NCBI RefSeq assembly: GCF_036850765.1
Contig: NC_089490.1
Coordinates: 386,460,558 to 386,524,557, forward strand
Direction of reading: 5' to 3'
DNA from: Saccopteryx bilineata
Taxonomy: Eukaryota > Chordata > Mammalia > Chiroptera > Emballonuridae
DNA: 64,000 nt
Each line of letters begins with the position of its first letter. The stretch's first letter is position 1. Of the stretch, positions 1-10,770 are shown piece after piece. Under the pieces are notes generated by a model. The model had not been told where the DNA came from and ran no database searches. It worked only from the letters and a program-made list of their open reading frames with translations. The translations under genes were made by a program, and so were the position numbers.

Positions 1-237
1 GCCAAACAAGCTCTCCTGCAGCACTCAGAGCAGAGTTGCTTAGAAGTAGGGAGCTTTCAAGACTATAGTATGGAGTGTTAGGGTCTGAGCTGCAGTGCCT
101 CCACCCACACGGCTGAGGGTTCACCAGAGGGCGGGTGACACAGGATGCAGAAGCACGGTTCCGTCGGCAAGGGCAGAGGCTGGCTGGCCATGACTGAGGC
201 CTGGGCGTGAGCTCAGTCTTACCAGGTGGGGGCGAAG

Positions 238-660
238 GGGACATGTGAAAGTGGTCAAGCCCAGGTGTGGACCTGCCTGCAAACCCACCTGCAGGGGAAG
301 GGCAGGAGGGGCAAGGGCGTGTGGGAGCAAAGCCTCGCCTGGCCCGCCAAACTGGGGCTTGCGGCCCAACACACAAGCTGGCTCCTCCCACAGGGGTGGG
401 GCAAAAGCCCAGAACAGGCAGAGTCCGGAGACTGAGTGCAGGCATGAAGCCCAGCCCAGACTGTGGAGCTGAGGTTTGCAGCCAACTTGTGAGCAGGCTC
501 TTCCCATGGGGGAAGGAAAAAAGCACAGAAACAGGCAGAGACCCACAGCTGAACAAAGGTGCTCACCCCTGCCTGTGGTAACAAGGTTTGTGGCCCAGGT
601 GTGGCACATAACCCCACCTGTGGAGGAAGGGCAAAGGTCAAGGCCACCAGGCTTGTATAC
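238..660 (+). repeat. Diverged ~115-bp repeats in the 5' UTR of L1 element A
   Basis: Three to four GC-rich blocks starting near 238, 350, 463 and 579 share a common order: a 'gcggcccaac' or 'gcagccaactt'-like segment, a 'cctcccacaggggtgggg' or 'ttcccatgggggaagg'-like segment, then 'agaacaggcagag' or 'agaaacaggcagag'. They look like old tandem promoter monomers about 115 bp long. The alignment was done by eye and the units are well diverged, so exact borders are uncertain. Confidence 0.5.
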
Positions 661-870
661 CTGGACACATGATTACTGCCCCTCCCATGGAGGAGAGGCA
701 GAAACTGCAGCGACAGCCCCAGCAGGCTGGCACTAGCAACACCCATACCAGAAAACCCTAGGCAGCAGCAGCAGAGGTGGTGATGGGCCTGCAGACAAAC
801 TACACCTAGGGAAAACAGAAGCAACACCCATTGGACTCCAGAGGCCAAAACATTCTTATACACAGACAAA

Positions 871-1779
871 ATAGGAAGGCAGAGAAATGCAACACAAATA
901 AATCAAGAGAAATCCCCAGAAAAAAACCTGAATGAGTCAGATATAACCAAATTACCAGATGCAGAGTTTAAAATAACGATTGTTAGGATGTTCAAAGATC
1001 TTAGAACAACAATAAATGGTCATTATGAACACCTAAATAAAGACATAGCAAATATAAAAAAGAACATTGAGATAATAAAAAAGAATCAGTCAGAAATGAC
1101 AAATACAAAATCAAAACTGAAGACCACAATGGAAGGAATTAAAAACAGGATGGATGAAGCTGAGGATCGAATCAGTGAGTTAGAGGACAAGATAAATAAA
1201 GGCATGAAAACAGAGCAGAAAAAAGAAAACAGACTCAAAAAGTCCAAGGAAACTCTAAGAGAGCTCTGTGACAACAAGAAGAGAAATAACATCCACATCA
1301 TAGGGGTTCCTGAAGAAGAAGAGAAAGGACAAGGGATAGAGACTTTGTTCAATCATATCATAGCTGAAAACTTTCCTCAATTAAGGCAGGAAAATCTCTC
1401 ACAAGTTCAAGAAGCACAGAGAACTCCATTAAAGAGAAACCCAAAGAAACCTACACCAAGACACATCATACTTAACATACCAAAGCTAAGTGATAAAGAG
1501 AAAATATTAAAAGCTGTTAGAGAAAAAAGGCTATCACCTACAAAGGAGTCCCCATAAGGATGACTTCTGACTTCTCAACAGAAACACTTGAGGAGGAAGA
1601 GAATGGCAAGAAATATTCAAAGTAATGCAGAACAAGAGCCTACAACCAAGACTACTTTATTCAGCAAGGCTATTATTTAAAATTGAAGGAGAAATAAAAA
1701 GCTTCCCAGATAAAAAAAACTCAAGGAATTCACTACAACCAAACCAATGCTGTAAGAAATACTAAGGGATCTGTTGTAA
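871..1779 (+). pseudogene. Decayed L1 ORF1 (RNA-binding chaperone protein) of element A
   Basis: This corresponds position by position to the intact ORF1 at 59227-60120. The original start codon is now ATA (871), so the first ATG in frame is at 988. From there 189 codons stay open to 1557. They cover the coiled-coil region and the RRM-like core with an N-I-H-I-I-G-V-P motif. A one-base loss in the A-rich run near 1530 shifts the frame just before the C-terminal domain. Further small deletions follow, for example in the block equivalent to E-A-R-R-E-W. The normal protein trimerises through its coiled coil and packages L1 RNA. This copy cannot make a full-length product. Confidence 0.9.
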
Positions 1780-1836
1780 ACAGATCAAAGGGGAAAAAGA
1801 ATATAACAAAAGAGTAGTACAGGTTTAAAGAATAAA

Positions 1837-2277
1837 ATGGCAATAAACAACTACATATCAATAATAACCTTATTTGTAAATGGATTAAATGATCCATTCA
1901 AAAGACATACGGTAGCTGTGTGGATAAGAAAACAGGACCCATACATATGCTGTCTACAAAAGACACACCTTAAAACAAAAGATGCGCATAGATTAAAGGT
2001 ATAAGAATGGAAAAAAATATATCATGCAAATAGAAATGAAAAAAAAGCTGGGGTAGCAATACTTATATCAGACAAAATGGACTTTAAAACAAACACTATA
2101 GTAAGAGATAAAGAAGGTCACTACATAATGATAAAGAGAGGGAGCATTCCAACAGGAAGATATAACCGTTATAAATATCTACGCACCTAATATAGAAGCA
2201 CCTATATATATATAAGGCAGACTTTGATGGATATAAAGGACGAGATCAACAGCAATACTATACTAGTAGAGGATTTC
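1837..2277 (+). pseudogene. Decayed L1 ORF2, N-terminal endonuclease part, element A
   Basis: It starts with ATG GCA ATA at 1837, equivalent to the ORF2 start at 60187 of the intact element. The first part of the endonuclease fold is recognisable (an L-N/F-V-N-G-L-N block and C-C-L-Q). The intact E-T-H-L motif is altered here (Q-K-T-H-L), so the metal-binding Glu is already lost. There are also in-frame stops, for example in the block after 1995. The reading is cut at 2277 by the insertion of element B and continues at 10190. Confidence 0.9.
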
Positions 2278-2479
2278 TTTTTTGTTGTTGTTGTTGTTGT
2301 TGTTGAACTACTTTATTTTTCTTTAATAATTTTATTTTTTTAATGGGGAGACATCAATAAATCAGGATACATATATTCAAAGATAACAAGTCCAGGTTAT
2401 CTTGACATTCAATTATGTTGCATACCCATCACCCAAAGTCAGATTGTCCTCTGTCACCTTCTATCTTGTTTTCTTTGTG

Positions 2480-2530
2480 CCCCTCCCCCTCCCCTTCCCC
2501 CTCCCATTCCCCCCTCCCCCCCCCGGAACC
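2480..2530 (-). repeat. G-rich polypurine tract in the 3' UTR of element B
   Basis: On the minus strand this is a run of G-blocks (five or more runs of at least three G) just upstream of 'ggcacaaagaaaac'. The same tract sits at the same place in the other L1 copies here (near 15040, 27856, 30670 and 50800). G-quadruplex potential in L1 3' UTRs is established knowledge. Here it is only inferred from the G-runs. Confidence 0.8.
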
Positions 2531-2564
2531 ACCACACTCTTATCAATGTCTCTTAGTTTCACTT

Positions 2565-5500
2565 TTATCTCCCACCTAGGTATGGAATAATGCAGTTCCT
2601 GGTTTTTTCTGATTTACTTATTTCGCTTCATATCATGTTATCAAGATCCCACCATTTTGCTGTAAATGTTCCGATGTCATCATTTCTTATGGCTGAGTAG
2701 TATTCCATTGTGTATATGTACCACATCTTCTTTATCCAGTCATCTGCTGACGGGATTTTTGGTTGTTTCCATATCCTGGCCATTGTGAACAATGCTGCAA
2801 TAAACATGGGGCTGCATGTGTCTTTACATATCAATGTTTCTGAGTTTTGGGGGTATATACCCAGTAGAGGGATTGCTAAGTCATAAGGTAGTTCTATTTT
2901 CAGTTTTTTGAGGAACCACCATACTTGCTTCCATAATGGTTGTACTACTTTACATTCCCACCAACAGTGGATGAGGGTTCCTTTTTCTCCACAGCCTCTC
3001 CAACATTTGCTATTACCTGTCTTGCTAATAATAGCTAATCGAACAGGTGTGAGGTGGTATCTCATTGCAGTTTCGATTTGCATTTCTCTAATAGCTAAAG
3101 AAGATGAGCATCTTTTCATATATCTGTTGGCCATTTGTATTTCTTCCTGGGAGAAGTGTCTGTTCATATCCTTTTCCCATTTTTTTATTGGATTGTTTGT
3201 TTGTTTGTTGTTGAGTTTTATGAGTTCTTTGTATATTTTGGATATTAGGCCCTTATCTGAGCTGTTGTTTGAAAATATCATTTCCCATTTAGTTGGCTTT
3301 CTGTTTATTTTGTTATCAGTTTCTCTTGTTGAGCAAAAACTTCTTAGTCTGATGTAGTCCAATTCATTAATTTTTGCCTTCACTTCCCTTGCCTGTGGAG
3401 TCAAATACATAAAATGCTCTTTAAAACCCAGGTCCATGAGTTGAGTACCTATGTCTTCTTCTATGTACTTAATTATATCAGGTCTTATGTTTAGATCTTT
3501 GATCCATTTTGAGTTAATTTTTGTACAGGGGGAGAGACTGTAGTCCAGTTTCATTCTTTTGCATGTGGCTTTCCAGTTTTCCCAGCACCATTTATTGAAG
3601 AGGCTTTCTTTTCTCCATTGTGTGTTGTTGGCCCCTTTATCAAAAATTATTTGACTATATATATGTGGTTTTATTTCTGGACTTTCTATTCTGTTCCATT
3701 GATCTGAGTGTCAATTTTTCTGCCAATACCATGCTGTTTTGATTGTCGTGGCCCTATAATAGAGTTTGAAGTCAGGTATTGTAATGCCCCCAGCTTCATT
3801 CTTTTTCTTTAGGATTGCTTTGGCTATTCGGGGTTTTTTATACTTCCATATTAATCTGATGATTTTTTGCTCTATTTCTTTAAAAAATGTCATTGGAAGT
3901 TTGATGGGAATTGCATTAAATTTGTATATTGCTTTGGGTAATATAGCCATCTTGATTATATTTATTCTTCCTAGCCAAGAACAAGGTATATTCTTCCATC
4001 TCATTATATCTTTTTCGATTTCCCTTAACAATGGTTTATAGTTTTCATTATATAAGTCCTTTACATTCTTTGTTATGTTTATTCCTAAGTATTTTATTTT
4101 TTTTTGTTGCAATCGTGAAGGGGATTATTCTTTTGAGTTCCTTCTCAATTGTTTCATTGTTGGCATATAGAAAGGCTATTGACTTCTGTATGTTAATTTT
4201 GTATCCTGCAACCTTACTGTATTGGCTTATTGTTTCTAGTAGTCTTTTTGTGGAGTCTTTGGGGTTTTCAATGTATAGGATCATATCATATGCAAAAAGT
4301 GATACCTTTACTTCTTCTTTTCCGATATGGATGCCTTTTATTTCTTTGTCTTGTCTGATTGCTCTGGCTAGAACCTCTAGTACCACATTAAATAAGAGTG
4401 GAGAGAGTGGACAACCCTGTCTTGTTCCTGATTTAAGGGGGAAAGCCTTCAGTTTAGTGCCATTTAATATGATGTTAGCTGATGGTTTATCATATATGGC
4501 CTTTATCATGTTGAGATATTTTCCTTCTATACCCATTTTGTTGAGAGTCTTAAACATAAAATTGTGTTGTATTTTATCGAAAGCCTTTTCTGCGTCTATT
4601 GATAAGATCATGTGGTTTTTGTTCTTTGTTTTGTTGATATGGTGTATTACGTTAACCGTTTCACGTATGTTGAACCATCCTTGAGATTCTGGGATGAATC
4701 CCACTTGATCATGATGTATTATTTTTTTAATATGTTGTTGTATTCGATTTGCTAGTATTTTGTTTAGTATTTTAGCATCTGTATTCATTAGAGATATTGG
4801 TCTGTAGTTTTCTTTTTTTGTGCTATCCTTGCCTGGTTTTGGTATGAGGGTTATCTGGGCCTCATAAAATGTGTTTGGAAGTATTGCTTCTTCTTCAATT
4901 TTTTGGAAGACTTTGAGTAGAATAGGAACCAAGTCTTCTTTAAATGTTTGATAAAATTCGCTTGTATAGCCATCAGGGCCTGGACTTTTATTTTGGGGGA
5001 GGTTTTTAATGGTTTTTTCTATTTCTTCTCTACTGATAGGTCTGTTTAGGCTTTCTGCTTCTTCTTGACTCAGTCTAGGAAGGTTGTATTGTTCTAGGAA
5101 TTTATCCATTTCTTCAGGTTGTTGAATTTAGTGGCATAAAGTTTTTCATAGTATTCTACAATAATTCTTTGTATATATATAGTGTCCGTGGTGATTTCTC
5201 CTCTTTCATTTTGGATTTTGTTTATATGAGTTCTTTTCTTTTTTCCTTGGTAAGTCTTGCCAAGGGTTTGTCAATTTTGTTGATCTTTTCAAAGAACCAG
5301 CTCCTTGTTCTATTAATTTTTTCTATAGTTTTTCTGTTCTCTAATTCATTTATTTCTGCTCTGATTTTTATTATCTCCTTTCTTTGGCTGGTTTTGGGTT
5401 GTCTTTGTTCTTCTTTTTCTAGTTCCTTAAGGTGGGAAGTTAAGTGGTTCACTTGGGCTCTCTCTTGTTTGTTCATATATGCTTGAAGTGATATGAACTT

Positions 5501-6390
5501 CCCTCTTATCACTGCTTTTGCTGCATCCCATAGATTCTGATATGTCGTATTGTCATTTTCATTAGTCTGTATATATCTTTTGATCTCTGCACTTATTTCT
5601 TCTTTGACCCATTCATTTTTTAAAAGTATGTTGTTTAGTTTCCACATTTTTGTGGAATTTTTTCCTCTTTTTTGCAGTTGAATTCTAGTTTCAAGTCTTT
5701 ATGATCAGAAAATATGCTTGGTACAACTTCAGTTTTTCTGAATTTGCTGATGTTGTTTTTGTGGCCCAACATATGGTCAATTCTTGAGAATGATCCATGT
5801 ACACTGGAGAAAAATGTATACTCAGTCACTTTGGGATGAAATGTCCTGTAGATGTCTATCATATCCAGGTGCTCTAGTGTTTTGTTTAAGGCCACTATGT
5901 CTTTGTTGATTCTCTGTTTGGATGACCGATCTAGAGCCGTCAGCGGTATATGGAGGTCTCCAAGTATGTTTTTATTTTTGTCAGTTTTTGTTTTAAGATC
6001 AATAAGTAGCTGTCTTATATATTTTGGTGCTCCTTGGTTTGGTGCATATATATTAAGAATTTTTATGTCTTCTTGATTCAGTGTCCCCTTAGCCATTATG
6101 AAATAGCCATTTATGTCTCTGAGTACTTTTCCTGTCTTGTAGTCAGCATTATCCGATATGAGTATTGCTACACCTCCTTTTTTTTGGATGTTATTTGCTT
6201 GGAGTATTGTTTTCCAGCCTTTCACTTTGAATTTGTTTTTATCCTTGTTACTTAGATGAGTTTCCTGTAGGCAGCATACTGTTGGATTTTCTTTTTTAAT
6301 CCATTCTGCTACTCTGTGCCTTTTTATTGTTGAGTTTAATCCGTTTACATTTAGTGTAATTATTGATACTTGTGAGTTCCCTATTGCCAT
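2565..6390 (-). pseudogene. Decayed L1 ORF2 (endonuclease/reverse transcriptase) of element B
   Basis: ATG at 6390 opens a 251-residue endonuclease piece with [21 protein letters not shown] and an intact S-D-H motif. The G-D-F-N-T-P motif reads G-D-L-H-I-P, so the Asn after the catalytic Asp is His. Frames then change near 5640, 5200 and 4100. The reverse-transcriptase core (5109-4048) shows [17 protein letters not shown] and F-A-Y-D, where the normal motif is F-A-D-D. The C-terminal part (3554-2628) keeps C-W-R-G-C and the I-H-C-W-W-E-C block. A TGA replaces an Arg codon after L-D-N-M-I, and the original stop was about 20 codons later (2565). The copy is non-functional. Confidence 0.95.
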
Positions 6391-6716
6391 TTTATATCTT
6401 GCTTTCTGTTAGTTTTGTGTCTTGTTTGATCCTTCTCTTTCGTTTTTCTATCTTTTGTTTTTATTTGGTTGTATTCCATACATCTTTCCTCTGTTGCTAT
6501 CTTTTTTATCTCATGTGCTTCTGTGGTGGTTTTTTCAATGGTGGTTACCTTTGAGTAATGAAAAGGGTCCCTACCCTGTTCATTGTAGCAAAATATTTTG
6601 TGAGTACTTTTGCACTCCATCGTCCTTTGCTACTGTTAATCTCCATCTTCTCCCCCTCTTTCTTTTTGTTGTTGTCACAGTTTAAATTTGGTTTTATTGT
6701 GTTCTTCTTGGAGCTT

Positions 6717-7711
6717 TTACTTGTGGCTCTGTTGTTTTTTTTTTATCTTTGTATCTGATTGGAGAACCCCCTTTAGTAATTCCTGGAGTGGGGGTTTTCT
6801 GATGATAAATTCCCTCATCTTTTTTGTATCTGTGAATGTTTTTATTTCTCCTTCATATTTAAAGGATAGCTTTGATGGGTATAGTATTCATGGCTGAAAG
6901 TTCCTCTCTTTCAGGACTTTAAATATTGGGGTCCACTCTCTTCTAGCTTGTAGAGTTTCTGCTGAGAAATCTGATGATAATCTAATGGGCCTTCCTTTAT
7001 ATGTTGTATTCTTCTTTTCCCTGGCTGCCTTGAGAATTTTTTCTTTGCTGTTGGTTTGTGTCAATTTCATTATGATGTGCCTTGGAGTAGGTTTGTTGGG
7101 GTTAAGAAAACTTGGAGTTCTGTTTGCTTCTTGAATTTGAGGCTTTAGTTCTTTCCACAGGCTTGGGAAGTTCTCATCTATTATTTGTTTGAGTATGTTC
7201 TCCATTCCATTTTCTCTCTCTTCTCCCTCTGATATACCTATTATTCTTATGTTATTCTTTTTGATGGAGTCAGATAATTCTTGTAGGGCTATCTCATTTT
7301 TTTTAATTTTTGAGTCTCTTCTTCTCTCTGTTGTGCCTCAAGTTGCTTGTCTTCTATTTCACTAATGCTCTCTTCTATTTGACCTGTTCTATTAGCTAAG
7401 CTTGTTACCTCATTTTTCAGCTCATGAAATGAGTTTTTCATCTCTGTTTGATTTGTTTTTATAGTTTCAATTTCCTTGGACATATATTCTTTGTGTTCAT
7501 TGAGTTGTTTTCTGAGCTCCCTAATTTGCCTTTCTGTGTTTTCTTGTATATCTCGGAGGATTTTTAGGATTTCTATCTTGAATTCTCTGTCATTTAGCTC
7601 CAAGGTTTCCAATATATTAAATTTTTTCTCCATAGATTTTTCCTCATCTAGATGTGTTACCTCTCTTTCTTTTGTATCCATGATATTCGATTTTCTCTTC
7701 CTTAATGGCAT
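6717..7711 (-). pseudogene. Decayed L1 ORF1 of element B
   Basis: ATG at 7711 opens 140 codons of highly charged coiled-coil sequence (7711-7289). A one-base change in an A-run near 7290-7300 shifts the frame. The RRM-like part (N-N-I-R-I-I-G-I) and C-terminal domain (T-P-R-H-I-I-M, A-R-R-E-W) continue in another frame to 6888, where CGA has become TGA after N-F-Q-P. Recognisable sequence runs on to a stop at 6717-6719. In the family this protein is a trimeric nucleic-acid chaperone. One frameshift and one nonsense change inactivate this copy. Confidence 0.9.
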
Positions 7712-8329
7712 CTGAGGGTGGTTTTGTTGATTGTATTAATGAGATTTAATAAAGAATAAAAAGTTAAAAAAATAAAAAATCGAAAAGAGTTGTTTTTTTA
7801 AAAAAATTAATAATGAAATAAAGAAAAATAAAATAAAATAAAAGTTTTTAAAAAAAAGAAAATTCTTTTCCCCCTCCTTTTTTCCTCTCCTCTCCTCTCC
7901 CCTCTTTCTTGAGAAAATCTTATGGTGAACTGTGAATTATAACAAACAATGCCTGTGATGGAGGGCCTGAATTGGGGAAAAGTAATAAAGGGGCAAAAAA
8001 AAGAAAGAAAAAAGAAAAAAATGGGGGTATGGACCCACAAAAAGCAAATAAGGAAAAAATTTGGGTCAAGAATAAAATGATTTGCTTTTAGGTGTTGGTT
8101 GTCTAAGAGTTATGATGAGAGAAATAAGAGGAAAACAGAAAAATGGGGGGACAAATTAAAAAAATACTATTGTATTTAGTGGAACAAGAACTAGATAAAA
8201 TGGAGAGCCAAGGATGGGAGCACTGCTAGTGAGTTAAAAAGGTGAAGTAAAAACCCTCCAAAATGCCACAAACATAAGTTTGAGTCCCAGATAAGATAAT
8301 TTGTTTGTTATTGAGGTTTGAATGAGAGG

Positions 8330-8455
8330 AGATGTAAAGGAGAAAGGAAGAAACTAATATAGAGGGAGAAAAGAAAGAGAGAGAGAAAAAAAAAGAGGAA
8401 ACCACTAAAAGAAGAAAAAAGAAAGGAGAGAGAAAGAGAGAGAGAGAGAGAGAGT
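8330..8455 (+). repeat. Purine-rich low-complexity stretch inside the 5' UTR of element B
   Basis: The plus strand is almost pure A/G, with GA dinucleotide runs ending in (GA)n near 8436-8453. It is part of the L1 5' UTR, not a separate insertion. Confidence 0.8.
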
Positions 8456-9086
8456 TAAGGGTTTTGGAGTGCAACCCTCATAGAGAGAAAGGAAGAGGAG
8501 AGAAAAGATAATGGGAGATATAACACTTATGGGTAGTGTAGTTCAAGGAGAGGAGAGAGTAAGACCGGCAGAGATTTAATCGGCAAAATTGGAGGAGGAA
8601 AAAAGTATCAAGAATGAAGATAAGAGAAACAAACGAACAAATATAATAAAATGGGATAGGTTATAAAGTCTGCAGATTATTCTTGATTTTGAGAGGTTAT
8701 CTTCTTGCTTTTTCTTTTCTCTCCCTCTTCCTGGTTGGTGACTCTGTACCCCGGGTTCTGCCCCTTTGGCACGCTCAGGTAGAGGATTGCAGTTGATAAG
8801 TCTCTATGGCAATGTCATGTACTGTGCTTTAGTCTCGTTGGCAGTCGAGGCTCATTAGCATTTATAGGCTCCGACTGTGAGAGAGTCTGTGTTCCTGGAG
8901 CCTTTCTCCTAGTCTTTCCTTCCTCAATTAGTAGCCTGATAATCCAGCTATGGGGTTGCTGCTGCCTCTGCCTGGATAGTAAGAGGCTCAAAGAGCTGGC
9001 AACTCCCCACTCTATTTCCACTCAGCACAGGGCTCTGGGTAAGGCTCAGTCAGTCAGAGCTGCTAGCATAATCAGGCGGGCTTTCT

Positions 9087-9725
9087 GCCCACTCAAAGAC
9101 CTCTGGCTCTGCCACTCTGTCCGGTAATACAGGTGGGCGCCCACTTCCGGGGCGCTTGGAGGAAACTCTCGCTCACTATCTGCATGCACAGACCAGGATA
9201 TCCGGCCAGCAGTCTCACGCTCTGAGTGAAACCCCCAACCGCATGGAAAAGTTGCAGCGTTGGAATTGGCTCTCGCTCCGTCCCCGTGCGTGGCTTTTGC
9301 AAGGCGCTGGGGCGGCCTGAGATTCCGCTTTGGCCCACACAAAGGCCCCTGACTCTGCCCCTCTGTGCGATAACACGGGCACGCACTGCCGAGGCACTCG
9401 GAGGAATCTTTCACTCACTATCTGCACGCGCAGACCAGGATATGAGGCTGACCCCGTTTCCCTCTGAGTGAAACCCCCACCAGCACGGAAAACTTCCAAC
9501 GTTGAAATTAGTTCTCGCTCCCTCCCATGTGCGGCTTTCCCAGGGCGCTGGGGCTGCCCAGAGATTCTGCTTTCGGCCCACAGAAAGGCCTCTGACTCTG
9601 CCTCTCTGTGGGGTAACACGGGCACCCACTCCTGGGGCTTTGACAAGATCGGGCGCGTTCAGGGTGGTATGGTCGTAGACGCCTCACTCCTGGGGCTTAG
9701 GAAGAAATCTCTCGCCCACTAACTG
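9087..9725 (-). repeat. Tandem ~245-bp promoter monomers of L1 element B
   Basis: The anchor 'gcccac..aaagg/acc..tctg.ctctgcc' recurs at 9087, 9333 and 9576, giving unit lengths of 246 and 243 bp. A second anchor, 'cactatctgca.gc.cagacc', recurs near 9173 and 9413, with a diverged third version at 9714. The third unit is partial and rearranged. Units are CpG-rich and about 75-80% alike by eye. This resembles the monomeric promoters known from mouse L1. Confidence 0.85.
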
Positions 9726-10404
9726 CGCACCGACCAGGAATCAGGTAAAATGGCTGCCCTGCTTGTCTTTCTTTGTTTGGGTTTGGCGTAAGTGTTAGCT
9801 TGTATTGCCTGGGTTGCCACAGGATCTGTTTTTCCTCGGCTTGGATCTCCGTGCCACAGCCTGGTTTGGCTGTTTGTGCCACGGCCTGGATCTATTCACC
9901 CCCTTTGCCTGCCTCAGTTTCTATATTCACAGTTACCAGAGAAAGCCGCCCTGTTTAGGTTAGTGAGGAAGGCGGAGCATTTCTTACTCCCTATTTCCTT
10001 CGGGGTTTGGTTATATATTTAGCCAATTTATCACTCGACCATACCTTCGGGTGTATTGCGAAGCATCTGGAGGCTCCAAGTATAGGTTTTTCTGTTTCTG
10101 GCTGAAGATCTTGTTGAGTTTTGGGGGAGATTTATCGGTATCGCTTCCTACCCCGCCATTACTCTGATGTCATCTTAGTAGAGGATTTCAATACCCCACT
10201 AACATCACGAGAGAGATCCTCAAAAAAGAAAATTAACAAAGAAACAGTAGACTTAAAGGACACACTAGATCAACTTGATTTAATAGATATCTTCAGAACC
10301 TTTCACCCTAAAGCAGCAGAATATACATTCTTTTCAAGTGCTCATGGTACATTCTCTAGAATAGACCACATGTTAGGGCACAAAAGCAGTCTCAAAAAAT
10401 TTAA

Positions 10405-10770
10405 GGCCCTGGCCGGTTGGCTCAGCGGTAGAGCATCGGCCTGGCATGCGGGGGACTCAGGTTCGATTCCCGGCCAGGGCACATAGGAGAAGCACTCATT
10501 TGCTTCTCCAACCCCCACCCCCTCCTTACTCTCTGTCTCTCTCTTCCCCTCCCGCAGCCAAGGCTCCATTGGAGCAAAGATGGCCCGGGCGCTGGGGATG
10601 GCTCCAGGCACTAGAGTGGCTCTGGTCGCGGCAGAGCGACGCCCCGGAGGGGCAGAGCATCGCACCCTGGTGGGCAGAGCGTCGCCCCTGGTGGGCGTGC
10701 CAGGTGGATCTCAGTCAGGCGCATGCAGGAGTCTGTCTGACTGTCTCTCCCCATTTCCAGCTTCAGGAAA
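10405..10770 (+). mobile_element. tRNA-derived SINE, long type (about 370 bp)
   Basis: The head 'ggccctggccggttggctc' carries a tRNA-like A box and an intact B box (ggttcgattcc). The body has the 'ccattggagcaaagatggcc' block, and the end is 'tttccagcttcag' plus poly(A). It is flanked by aaaaaatttaag at 10394-10405 and 10771-10782. It lies in ORF2 of element A. Confidence 0.95.

Larger units (their letters stand above)
1..2277 (+). mobile_element. LINE-1 element A, 5' portion (5' UTR, ORF1, start of ORF2); interrupted
   Basis: This is the left part of an old plus-strand LINE-1. The order is GC-rich 5' UTR (1-870), decayed ORF1 (871-1779), a short inter-ORF spacer, and the start of ORF2 (from 1837). 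ORF2 stops abruptly at 2277 inside the endonuclease domain and resumes at 10176. The break is a minus-strand L1 insertion flanked by the 14-bp duplication tagtagaggatttc (2264-2277 and 10176-10189). The ORFs align throughout with the intact element at 58036-64000, but the 5' UTR does not resemble that element's. The true 5' end lies before the window. Confidence is high that it is L1; I did not verify a subfamily name. Confidence 0.95.
2278..10175 (-). mobile_element. Full-length LINE-1 element B inserted into element A
   Basis: This is a 7,898-bp minus-strand L1 flanked by the 14-bp duplication tagtagaggatttc at 2264-2277 and 10176-10189. On its own strand the order is 5' UTR (10175-7712), ORF1 (7711-6717), ORF2 (6390-2565), 3' UTR with a G-rich tract, and an A-rich tail seen on the plus strand as T followed by GTT repeats (2278-2305). 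The target matches the L1 endonuclease preference (TTTC/AA for TTTT/AA). Its ORFs belong to a different lineage from elements A and C. It is full length but dead: frameshifts and stops lie in both ORFs, and the reverse-transcriptase motif FADD reads FAYD. Confidence 0.96.
7712..10175 (-). promoter_or_regulatory. Long 5' UTR / internal promoter region of L1 element B
   Basis: About 2.46 kb separates the inferred 5' terminus (10175) from ORF1. On the minus strand the first bases contain 'taatggcgggg', a fair match to a YY1 site about 15 bases in. Next come a CpG-rich part with about 245-bp monomers (9087-9725) and an A/pyrimidine-rich stretch up to ORF1. No coding function is supported. In L1s the 5' UTR holds an internal RNA polymerase II promoter; activity here is inferred. 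Confidence 0.75.

Noticed and set aside
121..609. 162-codon minus-strand frame in the first kilobase
   Set aside because: It overlaps another frame in the GC-rich L1 5' UTR and has no recognisable domain.
2908..3357. Plus-strand frame of 149 codons (also at 31101-31550)
   Set aside because: It is the antisense shadow of L1 ORF2 C-terminal coding sequence and is present in both reversed L1 copies for that reason.
9087..9725. CpG-island promoter of a host gene
   Set aside because: The CpG-rich DNA is made of L1 promoter monomers inside an element with clear target duplication.
10405..10480. tRNA gene
   Set aside because: The tRNA-like A and B boxes are the head of a SINE with body, A-tail and target duplication. 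The same applies at the other SINE heads.
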